Positions 17,230-23,850 of a DNA stretch of 26,443 nt are shown here, piece by piece. The DNA comes from Lachnospiraceae bacterium M18-1 (GTDB lineage Bacteria > Bacillota > Clostridia > Lachnospirales > Lachnospiraceae). Positions within the stretch are counted from its first letter, which is position 1, and each line of letters starts with the position of its first letter. The DNA is taken from the NCBI GenBank assembly GCA_000403295.2, contig KE159609.1, positions 1,130,777 to 1,157,219 of the forward strand, read 5' to 3'. Under the pieces are notes generated by a model. It worked only from the letters and a program-made list of their open reading frames with translations, was not told where the DNA came from and ran no database searches. The position numbers and the translations under genes were made by a program.

Positions 17230-17238
17230 CGGTGATAT
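17230..17238. repeat. 9-bp target site duplication, right copy
   Basis: CGGTGATAT, identical to 15063-15071, directly after the IS right end. Confidence 0.92.
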
Positions 17239-17504
17239 TGCAAGGCTTGACAGGCAAAGAAAATAGCTTTTGCTTCGCTTTCTGAAAAAGCAATAGGCGG
17301 CAAAATGCGTTCTTTTAAGATATGATACCCACCCGCCGCCCCAACTTCGGAGTAAAGAGGGAAACCAGCTTGTTCCAATTCTTGCAAGTCACGTAGTATG
17401 GTTCTTTTTGATACGGAAAATTCATTTGCCAATTCGCCTACAGTAAAATCTTTTTTTGCATTTATTGTTATCATCATCTCGATAAGCCGTTCTGCTTTTG
17501 ACAT
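17230..17504 (-). pseudogene. WYL-domain regulator (YafY-like), N-terminal DNA-binding part, split by an IS
   Basis: Ninety-two residues of a DeoR/HTH_11-type winged helix: KDFTVGELANEFSVSKRTILRDLQELEQAG with the recognition helix SVSKRTILRDL, then PLYSEVGAAGGYHIL (wing) and the linker toward the WYL domain. The IS adds four foreign residues and a stop at 17214. It has a good start (AAAGGAGTT before ATG) and its own promoter, so a truncated DNA-binding domain without ligand domain might still be made. Confidence 0.88.
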
Positions 17505-17525
17505 TTTTGAACTCCTTTCCGAATG

Positions 17526-17542
17526 GTGACAGCCCTTGTCAC
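17526..17542. promoter_or_regulatory. Operator-like inverted repeat ahead of the WYL regulator gene
   Basis: GTGACA-5 bp-TGTCAC (17526-17531 and 17537-17542) lies between the regulator start and its -10 box. The position and symmetry suggest autoregulation by the WYL protein (inference). Confidence 0.55.
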
Positions 17543-17548
17543 TATTCT

Positions 17549-17577
17549 ATGATAAACTATCCATGTACCAAATGCAA
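17549..17577 (-). promoter_or_regulatory. Predicted promoter of the WYL regulator gene
   Basis: On the - strand: TTGCAT (17577-17572), 17-bp spacer, TATCAT (17554-17549). The operator-like dyad is immediately downstream. Confidence 0.5.
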
Positions 17578-17633
17578 TATAGCATTAAAACGAAACCATG
17601 CACGCCCCATGTGGGAGAAAGGGGGGATCATTT

Positions 17634-18092
17634 ATGGCTTGTACAGAAGCATACAAAGAACATATCATGTATACGTTCAACGGCTTTTGCAAGACCGTCA
17701 TACGCTTTGCGGCTATCAACGCATGGCGTGACAGGAGCAGACGGCGACAAAAAGAAATATCCCTTGAATACCTCACAGAAGAAAAGTTTTACCCTTTAGG
17801 CACAACAGACGAATATTTTGAAGCACCCTATGAAGAATACTCCATTACGATGTGCGGTCAGACAGTTATCCTCACCAACGGAAAACTTGCCGCCGCCCTG
17901 TTAGCTCTGCTGGAGAAAAACCGGGAAATTATTTTCCTTTACTTTTTCAGGCATTACACACAGCGGGAAATCGGGGAAATGTACGGACGCTGCCGGAGTA
18001 CGACCGGGTATCAAATCCATAGGACTTTACAACTCCTGCATAAAGAAATGGAGGTGCTTTCACATGGGGAATCCGAATCTTTTGCCTTATGA
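17634..18092 (+). CDS. Sigma-70-like protein of a conjugative element
   Basis: 152 residues. The N-terminal part (YTFNGFCKTVIRFAAINAWRDRSRRR) resembles the short conserved start of conjugative-transposon sigma-like proteins (Tn916 Orf7 type). The C-terminal part (LLEKNREIIFLYFFRHYTQREIGEMYGRCRSTTGYQIHRTLQLL) is a sigma region 4-like helix-turn-helix: the REIIFLYFF helix, then TQREIGEMYG-x-TTGYQIHRTL. I chose ATG 17634 because AAAGGGGGG lies just before it. It overlaps the next gene by 29 bp. Family knowledge suggests a role in transcription of the element's transfer or excision genes. Confidence 0.8.
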   Translation: MACTEAYKEHIMYTFNGFCKTVIRFAAINAWRDRSRRRQKEISLEYLTEEKFYPLGTTDEYFEAPYEEYSITMCGQTVILTNGKLAAALLALLEKNREIIFLYFFRHYTQREIGEMYGRCRSTTGYQIHRTLQLLHKEMEVLSHGESESFAL

Positions 18093-18276
18093 AACGATTG
18101 TCCGGGCGACCAGCGGAGAGTCGGAAGCCGTGGAAGAGGTTTTACGACATTACAGCAAGCGTATCCGTATGGCAGCCCTTGAAAATGGTCATATAGATAC
18201 AGACACCGAGGATAGCATAAAACAGCGGCTTATCTCTGCTTTGTTCCGTTTTCGGTTTGACGGACAGGCTACATAA
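18064..18276 (+). CDS. HTH_16 helix-turn-helix protein (Tn916 Orf8-like)
   Basis: Seventy residues, NLLPYETIVRATSGESEAVEEVLRHYSKRI...EDSIKQRLISALFRFRF, match the conjugative-transposon helix-turn-helix family that sits directly after the sigma-like gene in Tn916-type elements. The ATG at 18064 has a GGAGGTG ribosome site inside the end of the sigma-like gene, and the overlap implies coupling. Length is complete for the family. It probably works with the sigma-like protein in control of the element. Confidence 0.82.
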   Translation: MGNPNLLPYETIVRATSGESEAVEEVLRHYSKRIRMAALENGHIDTDTEDSIKQRLISALFRFRFDGQAT

Positions 18277-18306
18277 TGGGAGGTGAGATTTGTCGGGAAA
18301 ATAGTC

Positions 18307-18711
18307 ATGCTTACATTCAATGGCACAGAAGAAAAAGCGATTGAAAAAGCCATAGCTGGCCTTGCCCATATAATACCGCTGGAAGCCATGCCGCCGCCAC
18401 ACTTCCCCACACTGATTTTTCCAGGATTGGAAATCAGATTACACCAACGCCGGGTACTGAAAGGTGGGGCAGACATAAATCTCACCCGTTTAGAGTATGG
18501 CGCACTCTGTTGCCTTGCCACCAGTCCGGGGAGGGTATTTACAAAGGCGCAAATCTTTGAAACTGTATGGAGCATGGAAAGTGAAAGCTGCCAGTCAAGC
18601 GTTGCCAATGTAATTTGCAACTTGCGAAAAAAGATAGAGCCGGACAACCGCAAGCCTACCTACATAAAGACCGTTATAGGCGTGGGCTATAAGTTTGTTT
18701 CCAGAGAATGA
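18307..18711 (+). CDS. Winged-helix (OmpR/PhoB-type) DNA-binding protein
   Basis: About 134 residues. The C-terminal 95 form a Trans_reg_C domain like those of response regulators: LTRLEYGALCCLATSPGRVFTKAQIFETVW, VANVICNLRKKIEPD and TYIKTVIGVGYKF. There is no receiver domain; the N-terminal part (LTFNGTEEKAIEKAIAGLAHIIPLE) is short and different. The start is uncertain: GTG 18283 lies on top of the GGAGG, and ATG 18307 is about 22 nt away from it. It follows the HTH_16 gene and looks like a solitary regulator of the mobile element. Confidence 0.75.
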   Translation: MLTFNGTEEKAIEKAIAGLAHIIPLEAMPPPHFPTLIFPGLEIRLHQRRVLKGGADINLTRLEYGALCCLATSPGRVFTKAQIFETVWSMESESCQSSVANVICNLRKKIEPDNRKPTYIKTVIGVGYKFVSRE

Positions 18712-18789
18712 CAGACAGATTGCTATTGCCGGATAAATATAATATAATACCCTCAGTGAATCCCCATAGAATGTAAAGGAGAAAATCGT

Positions 18790-19089
18790 ATGGAAAAATT
18801 GATGTATATGATGATGATTGAGAAAAGCAAGACCTATAATAAAATGACAAAACAGGTAGTTATGGAACACGTTGAGAACATAAGAAAGCTGGACGATGAG
18901 GGAAAGCTGGAAATCTGCGGTGTCTTTAAAGGCTATCCGGGAATGGCAGGTATGTATATCCTAAAAACAGAGAGCCGTGAAGAAGCAGAAGAAATTTGTA
19001 AAGCAGAGCCGCTGGTTATGGGAGGATATGCAACCTACAAATTGGTTGGTTTGCAGATTGCAAACCGGGAAAATAATTACTTGCTGTAA
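18790..19089 (+). CDS. YciI-like small protein
   Basis: Ninety-nine residues with a ferredoxin-like alpha/beta pattern seen in YciI-related domains: LMYMMMIEKSKTYNKMT, HVENIRKLDDEGKLEICGVFKGYPGMAGMYILKTESREEAEEICKAEPLVMGGYATYKLVGL. The blocks LDDEGKLEICG and the AEEICKAEPLVMGG end are the YciI hallmarks. The catalytic role is unclear in this family. AAAGGAG precedes the ATG, and a strong terminator follows. WYL/YafY regulators are sometimes found near such genes, so it may once have been part of the split regulator's target set (inference). Confidence 0.7.
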   Translation: MEKLMYMMMIEKSKTYNKMTKQVVMEHVENIRKLDDEGKLEICGVFKGYPGMAGMYILKTESREEAEEICKAEPLVMGGYATYKLVGLQIANRENNYLL

Positions 19090-19176
19090 TTGCGAAAAGG
19101 AACAACACTGGGGCAAATTAAATCCGGCTTATTTGTAAACTGAATAACCGCCGCTACATGGAACGGCACACCAAGA

Positions 19177-19208
19177 CAGGAAATCAAGAAAAGGTTTCCT
19201 GTTTTTTT
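19177..19208 (+). terminator. Rho-independent terminator after the YciI-like gene
   Basis: CAGGAAATC pairs with GGTTTCCTG (about 19193-19201) and is followed by seven T residues. Confidence 0.8.
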
Positions 19209-19529
19209 GCGCCCATTTTTGGCATTTTGAAAAATCGCCAGTATTATGCCGTGCAAAGGGGATAGAAAGAAATTTCCTCTCCCATTTGGCAAATCCGCAA
19301 GCTGTCCGTGGAGGGCAGGCAAAGAGAAATTTCCGTAAATCTCCGCCTATTCCGGCTTGTGTGGTGTTGTAAGGAATAAGGGGAAATTTCCGCAAATCAA
19401 CGTCCATTTTGCATTTTGCAGGTTTGTAGGTATCAGAGGGAGAAATGTTTCCGCAGCTTTGGCAAAATCCCCGTTTGCGGCACTAAAGGTATTGACGGAA
19501 GCCCACACAGAGGAAGCCGCCACTTTCTT
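19209..19529. other. Non-coding or decayed stretch with phased GAAATTTCC motifs
   Basis: No supportable gene. The motif GAAATTTCC occurs at 19269, 19326 and 19383, and a variant GAAATGTTTCC at 19442, at start-to-start spacings of 57, 57 and 59 bp. Several copies continue as CGCAAATC or CGTAAATC. The order (phased motifs, then a dnaC-like gene) is suggestive of replication iterons but is not proof. Protein-like scraps near 19490-19560 in other frames may be decayed coding sequence. Confidence 0.45.
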
Positions 19530-19922
19530 AGAGCAAGATTCTACCACAGTACCAAATTTCGCCTACTCAATGACCTTGCCGCCAGCTACAAAGACCGCAA
19601 CGAATACATCTCCCGCCTTTGCAGCTTCCCTCTGCTTATCCTTGACGATTTCGGCATGGAGCGTGGCACGGAATACGGGCTTGAACAGGTTTACAACGTG
19701 ATTGACAGCAGATACCGCAGCAGAAAGCCGCTGATAGTCACCACAAATTTGACGCTGGAAGAATTGCAGAACCCGGAGGACACCGCCCATGCCCGGATAT
19801 ATGACCGCCTTACAGAAATGTGTACCCCCGTCCGCATTACCGGGGAGAATTTCAGAAAAGCCAGAGCAAGGGAGAAAATGGAACAGCTTAAAACGCTGCA
19901 GAACAGAAAGGAGAGCCTATGA
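19530..19922 (+). pseudogene. DnaC-like replication protein, C-terminal remnant
   Basis: About 130 residues of a DnaC/IstB-type AAA ATPase: KFRLLNDLAASYKDRNEYI, Walker B LLILDDFGME, sensor LIVTTNLTLEEL, and the C-terminal ARIYDRLTEMCTPVRITG with the arginine finger region. The Walker A half is missing; the upstream sequence does not continue in frame as a DnaC protein. The stop overlaps the following ATG (ATGA), exactly as in the dnaC-tnpW pairs of Clostridia conjugative elements. It would load a replicative helicase if intact. Confidence 0.8.
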
Positions 19923-19942
19923 CCGACACCCCCAACTGTTGA
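19919..19942 (+). pseudogene. First codons of a tnpW-like gene, cut by the transposon
   Basis: ATG 19919 overlaps the dnaC-like stop, and the frame reads MTDTPN before passing into transposon-end sequence and a stop at 19940. TnpW-family proteins of these elements commonly start MTDT (from memory). It marks the insertion point of the transposon at about 19937. Confidence 0.5.
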
Positions 19943-20076
19943 ACGGCGAATTGTAATCGGAACTAACAGCGAATTATTTTAACATGTTCTGAATATTTGA
20001 CTGCGCAGTCCCGTATTTAACCGCACGCTGCCAGTAAACAAACAACACACTTCTATCGGCAGTTTCAAACATACAG

Positions 20077-20107
20077 AAGGCCATGGACTTTAAGAATCCA
20101 TGGCCTT
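20077..20107. terminator. Terminator-like hairpin after the minus-strand operon
   Basis: AAGGCCATGGA (20077-20087) and TCCATGGCCTT (20097-20107) form a perfect 11-bp stem, 10 bp past the stop of the last - strand gene. Tails are only moderately T-rich. The 19943-20076 interval holds no gene. Confidence 0.65.
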
Positions 20108-20116
20108 TCACGTTTT

Positions 20117-20446
20117 TTACCCGGATACTGCGCCAGCCTTTTCAAGATGGCTAATACCGGCAGCTACTGTTACGGCATCTACTTTCCCTATCGGATGCAT
20201 AGAAAGCCGTCCGACCGTCCAGCGTATATCAGAAAAATCCGCAAGCTCGCAGCCGATATCGTGGTTTGGTATGCACAGGAAGCTGCCGTATTTATGCCGT
20301 CCCGCAATGACATGGAAATAGGTGCCCCGTCCATTTATTTCAGCTTCATACTGGCCGGATGCTGTCATCCTGAGCGTGTCGATGCTGGCTGTCCATGATA
20401 CCATACGTCCGTCTTCCTCCATGGTGCATTTATAATAGTAACCCAT
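20117..20446 (-). CDS. Small protein of the transposon operon (DUF6618-like)
   Basis: 109 residues: YYYKCTMEEDGRMVSWTASI, YEAEINGRGTYFHVIAGRH, KYGSFLCIPNHDIGCELADFSD, RWTVGRLS, then VDAVTVAAGI. The layout of beta strands followed by a YGSFLCIPN motif resembles a small Firmicutes family I recall as DUF6618; that label is from memory. AGGGAGGTG precedes the ATG, 13 bp after the ATPase stop, so it belongs to the transposition operon. Function unknown; it may be an accessory or target-selection factor. Confidence 0.6.
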   Translation of the reverse strand: MGYYYKCTMEEDGRMVSWTASIDTLRMTASGQYEAEINGRGTYFHVIAGRHKYGSFLCIPNHDIGCELADFSDIRWTVGRLSMHPIGKVDAVTVAAGISHLEKAGAVSG

Positions 20447-20459
20447 GCCCGCACCTCCC

Positions 20460-21269
20460 TTACATCAGGTTCTGGCCGGCAACAGCCGCCAGGATGACCT
20501 CTGCGTCGATGGTCTTCTTATCCATCTGTGAGCCAAGTGTGAGCGCATCCGTCATCAGGTTGTCGATCAGGCGCGGGTTCCCGTTTGAATGGCTGTGCAC
20601 GGCAGAGAGCGCGGCATTGTCCAGAATGGCCCGGGATCCACCGGCACATGTGATCTTATGCGCGATATACTCTGCGACCTCGGAATCGCCAAGCCCCATG
20701 AAATTATAATGCACCGTGATGCGCTGGCGGAGGGCCTCATGCACCGGGCGGCGCAGGATGCTGTTGAGGTGCGGTTCCCCGCAGAGTACGAGCGTGAAGC
20801 AGTTCAGCGAGTCATACCCGTGGTTCATCAGCATTTTTATGTCATTCAGGATGCCTGTGGACAGGTACTGCGCTTCATCGACCGCAAGAAGCAGCGGCTT
20901 GCGCTTTTCCTTGTAAAGGCTGTATACCTGCTCCTGTATCGCTTTGAACATGCCGGGCTTGCCGCCCCGGTCCTCCAGGCCGAGCACAGAACAGAACTGG
21001 CGGTAAAACTCCATCACGCTGACGGTGGAAAGGCAGATGTATTCCATATGGTAAAGGCCCGGGTTCAGCCCGGCGGCAAAGCAGCGCAGGGCGAAGGACT
21101 TGCCCATGCCGGGGCTGGCGGTGAACACGCCAATGCCACGGGAATCCTTTAAGTAATCAAGCCTGGAAGTCATTTCCTTAAGGTCCGCGGAAAGGAAACG
21201 GTCTTTCTCCCGGACAGCCTGCTTGTCAAACGGGTTGAATGACAGGCCGTAATAAGCCAGAGGTGTCAT
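20460..21269 (-). CDS. AAA ATPase of the transposition machinery (ExeA/TniB-like)
   Basis: 269 residues starting YYGLSFNPFDK, the usual opening of ExeA-type ATPases. Walker A is ASPGMGKS (about residues 51-58) and Walker B LLLAVDEAQ (about 132-140). TLVLCGEPHLNSIL is sensor 1, and HSHSNGNPRLIDNL at the C-terminus is the sensor 2 helix. The start overlaps the transposase stop by 4 bp (ATGA). By analogy with TniB/TnsC it would bind target DNA in an ATP-dependent way and activate the transposase (family inference). It is intact, unlike its partner. Confidence 0.85.
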   Translation of the reverse strand: MTPLAYYGLSFNPFDKQAVREKDRFLSADLKEMTSRLDYLKDSRGIGVFTASPGMGKSFALRCFAAGLNPGLYHMEYICLSTVSVMEFYRQFCSVLGLEDRGGKPGMFKAIQEQVYSLYKEKRKPLLLAVDEAQYLSTGILNDIKMLMNHGYDSLNCFTLVLCGEPHLNSILRRPVHEALRQRITVHYNFMGLGDSEVAEYIAHKITCAGGSRAILDNAALSAVHSHSNGNPRLIDNLMTDALTLGSQMDKKTIDAEVILAAVAGQNLM

Positions 21270-21751
21270 GACCCTGCACCCCCGATCCTCGAATAGTCAA
21301 TGGCTGGCTGGTTTTCCCGCTTCGCGCGGCAGTTTTCGTTGCGGTCCGTCCTGCGGATCGGGTAATGCCCGCCGTCAGAAAGGATGAACGCGGAACCCAT
21401 GTCCTCCGGAAGATAACGGATCTCCACTTTTGAGGAGATGAACTGCATGGGCACATCATAGGATACCTTGTCAATGGAAACCGTGGAATCCCTGTTTACC
21501 CTGCGCCAGACACGGTTCAGGAAGCACTCATCCAGCCATTCCCTGGATTTTGGAAGGCGCGTACAGCCGCATGTGCCGCGGTAGCGTTCAAAAGGGACGC
21601 CATCAATACCGATATGGTATGTGGTATTGTATTCCCGGATATAATCCGCAAGCAGGCCGTTGAACTGCGCAAGGGACTGGATGGATTCGATGTCAAGTGC
21701 GTACAGCCATCGTTCCTTGAGCGTACGGAAATGCCGTTCTACTTTCCCCTT
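21266..21751 (-). pseudogene. DDE transposase, C-terminal part, cut off by the RIT element
   Basis: Begins at KGKVERHFRTLKERW, which holds the catalytic Glu of the D,D,E triad, and continues through AQFNGLLADYIREYNTTYH and a Mu/TniA-like C-terminal barrel (STVSIDKVSYDVP). The residue order picks up exactly where the N-terminal part (ending DGASKG at 25213) stops. The stop overlaps the ATPase start. Residues upstream of KGKVERHF are encoded by the palindrome and the RIT end and are not native. Confidence 0.88.
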
Positions 21752-21785
21752 GTTATGTAAAGATTTACATAACAAGGGGAAAGTA
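21740..21785. repeat. 46-bp perfect palindrome at the RIT/transposase junction
   Basis: Left arm 21740-21761 and right arm 21764-21785 are perfect reverse complements around a GA centre. The core TTATGTAAAGATTTACATAA contains the same GTAAA element found in the RIT terminal repeats, and the outer part (CTTTCCCC) is transposase sequence. It may be the recombination site itself or a scar of the insertion. Confidence 0.9.
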
Positions 21786-21810
21786 AAGAAATCCGTTATG
21801 TAAAGAAATG
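21781..21810 (+). repeat. RIT terminal inverted repeat, left
   Basis: Thirty bases identical to the reverse complement of 25182-25211. It holds two direct copies of GTAAAGAAAT (21783 and 21800) that could be recombinase binding sites. Confidence 0.92.
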
Positions 21811-21845
21811 CCCGCCGAGGCCTGAAATGCAGCAGCTCCGGCATG

Positions 21846-21865
21846 GATTTCTTTACATAATAATC
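21846..21865. repeat. RIT inner repeat, left
   Basis: Twenty bases identical to the reverse complement of 25127-25146. It carries GTAAAGAAAT in the opposite orientation to the two outer copies and overlaps the stop codon of the third recombinase. Confidence 0.88.
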
Positions 21866-22886
21866 AATGCTTATTAAATGATTTAAGCCAGGATTTCAAG
21901 TCATCATCGCTGTCCCACTTAGCATCTTCGTGAGGAACAATCTCCCTGCTTGCTGCTTCAATGGCTTCACGCTTGAGCTTTGCATCCGTTTTGGCATAAA
22001 TTTCTGTGGTTTTGACGCTTACATGGCCGAGCAGATCCCTTATGTAGATCAGATCGACACCAGAATCCACAAGTTCCATGGCGGCAGTATGCCGCATTTT
22101 GTGTGGGCTGAGGCTGTCCGGGATCAGGTCCGGCGAACTCTCACGGGCCATGGCGCCATATTTTTTGATGATATAATTCACACCCTGACGGGTGAACTGC
22201 CTGCCCATGTGGTTTATAAAAAGCCATTCGTCCAGCTTTTCCGGTGACTGGTAGCCCATCATTTTCAAATAGTCCTGTATGATGGGGAGGGAATCCTTCA
22301 TCAGGGGAACGTAACGGCTCTTTTTTCCTTTGCCATGTACCAGAAGCGTGCGCGGTTCATGGAGTGATAAATCCTTTACCCGGATGCCGGTCAGTTCACT
22401 GACGCGGATGCCGGTGGAATACAGGAGCATCAGCATGACGTAGTCACGCAGGCCGTCTGCTTTTCGTGTATCCACCTGCTCCATTAATGCAGAAACGCCA
22501 TCTGTTTTCAGATATGATATTTCTTTCTGCGGCGCCTTTTTTACAGGAATCCCAAGGATTTTCTGGTATTCATTTAGGAATTCCGGCTTTTCATACATCA
22601 GGAAACGGATAAAACTGTTTATTGCTGCCTGTCTCTGGTTCCGCGTTGCTATGCCGCTCTTTCTTTCAGACTGCAGCCAGTCAAGGAAACCGAGAAGGCG
22701 TTCGTAAGTCAGGCTACTTATCGTCATCTGATCTGCGGGGATGCCGATGACTTCGTTATAGTAATCCAGAAGGAAGATAAACGCATACCGGTAGGAATCA
22801 ATGGTTTTGGGCGAGCATCCTTTTTTATTTACAAGGAAATCCGTAAGGAACCGGTTAAGGCAGATGGCAAAATCAGTCTGTTTCAT
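21864..22886 (-). CDS. Tyrosine recombinase, third of the RIT trio
   Basis: 340 residues with an N-terminal SAM-like core-binding domain (FLTDFLVNKKGCSPKTIDSYRYAF) and a complete catalytic domain: Arg I in GIRVSELTGI, Lys in HGKGKKSRYVP, HKMRH (His II, Arg II), LGHVSVKTTEIYAK (His III and the Tyr nucleophile). It is XerC/D-like in length. The start overlaps the end of the second recombinase by 14 bp, showing translational coupling. In RIT elements all three proteins are thought to be needed for movement (family knowledge). Confidence 0.93.
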   Translation of the reverse strand: MKQTDFAICLNRFLTDFLVNKKGCSPKTIDSYRYAFIFLLDYYNEVIGIPADQMTISSLTYERLLGFLDWLQSERKSGIATRNQRQAAINSFIRFLMYEKPEFLNEYQKILGIPVKKAPQKEISYLKTDGVSALMEQVDTRKADGLRDYVMLMLLYSTGIRVSELTGIRVKDLSLHEPRTLLVHGKGKKSRYVPLMKDSLPIIQDYLKMMGYQSPEKLDEWLFINHMGRQFTRQGVNYIIKKYGAMARESSPDLIPDSLSPHKMRHTAAMELVDSGVDLIYIRDLLGHVSVKTTEIYAKTDAKLKREAIEAASREIVPHEDAKWDSDDDLKSWLKSFNKH

Positions 22887-23850
22887 GAAGATCAGCCGCC
22901 TTTCCGAACACGCGCTGGAACTTTGCGCTGCATTTTTCCCCGATGTACGGATAGAGTTCCATTGTCAGCCGCACATACCGCTCTGTAGCGTAAATTGTCT
23001 TATGGCCCAGATAGGTTGAAAGCACGGGGAGTGCCACATACATGTCCATCCCCTGGTCAACCATCTGTTTAAATGCCCTGACAGCAAATGTGTGCCTCCA
23101 GTCATGTATTCTTGGCCCGTGTCCCCCTCCGATATACGGGATGCCGGCCTGTTTCAGGATCATGCGGTGGATATCGTAAAGCCTGTTTTCCTTTCTCCTT
23201 ATCCCTGCCGCAGATGGAAAAATATAGTCATCATCACTGAAAAGATAAAAACATTTATCTGAAAACTGCTCAAACAGGCTCTTTATTTCCGGATCCAGAA
23301 CGATATACCGCTCACAGTCGTTTTTCGTTTCCATAAGCCTTATGATCCCGTTTTCAAGGTCAACATCTTTCTTTTTTATGCCGAGTGTCTCATTAATTCT
23401 GGTGCCACAGCAGTACAGGAGCCGGAACAGGACCGGGAACTGGACTGCGTCCATCCGGCTTCGCTCAGAAGTATAAGTGTCAACGGCATGGAAATACCGG
23501 AGGATTTCATCATCCGTATAAATATGGGGCTGGAAATCCGTTGCCCGGAAGAATACGTCATGCATAAGGTATACGTCGTATCCTTTTAAGCCAAGATATT
23601 TTAGGAAGCACTTGACCTTGTTTACCCTTGCGTAATGGGAAGTGGATGCCTCTGTCTCCTTCTTTTCAGACCATGCATCCGCGTCCTCCTTTGAGAAAGA
23701 GACGTCCCGGATGCCCCGCCCGGCGCAGAAACGGTCAAACTGCCTGAGGATAAACGTGAAGCTGGATTCCTTGTATCCGCTTGCAGTTTTGTAATCAAGG
23801 TAACGGTCGATCTCTTCTGCAAAGCCGGATATAAATTTCGGTCGGTTCAT
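22873..23850 (-). CDS. Tyrosine recombinase, second of the RIT trio
   Basis: 325 residues. The N-terminal domain is DRYLDYKTASGYKESSFTFILRQFDRF. Catalytic motifs are Arg I in CCGTRINETLGI, Lys in METKNDCERYIVL, HDWRH (about residue 249), and LGHKTIYATERYVRL with the Tyr nucleophile (about 297). The HDWRH form and the longer middle insert distinguish it from the third protein, as expected for the distinct RIT subfamilies. The start overlaps the first recombinase stop by 4 bp (ATGA). Confidence 0.93.
   Translation of the reverse strand: MNRPKFISGFAEEIDRYLDYKTASGYKESSFTFILRQFDRFCAGRGIRDVSFSKEDADAWSEKKETEASTSHYARVNKVKCFLKYLGLKGYDVYLMHDVFFRATDFQPHIYTDDEILRYFHAVDTYTSERSRMDAVQFPVLFRLLYCCGTRINETLGIKKKDVDLENGIIRLMETKNDCERYIVLDPEIKSLFEQFSDKCFYLFSDDDYIFPSAAGIRRKENRLYDIHRMILKQAGIPYIGGGHGPRIHDWRHTFAVRAFKQMVDQGMDMYVALPVLSTYLGHKTIYATERYVRLTMELYPYIGEKCSAKFQRVFGKAADLHETD

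Larger units (their letters stand above)
14116..19936. mobile_element. Remnant of a Tn916/CTn-type integrative conjugative element
   Basis: The interval between the truncated acyltransferase gene and the DDE/AAA transposon holds typical conjugative-transposon accessory genes (sigma-like gene, HTH_16 gene, dnaC-like gene overlapping a tnpW-like start) with a WYL regulator and a YciI-like gene. No relaxase, coupling protein, type IV secretion gene or integrase is present here. Bases 14116-14368 hold no gene I can support. Boundaries are inferred; the WYL and YciI genes may be cargo. Confidence 0.5.

Noticed and set aside
19357..19701. Plus-strand frame upstream of and overlapping the dnaC remnant
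   Set aside because: It is in a different frame from the recognisable DnaC residues and has no motif or ribosome site; at most decayed coding sequence.
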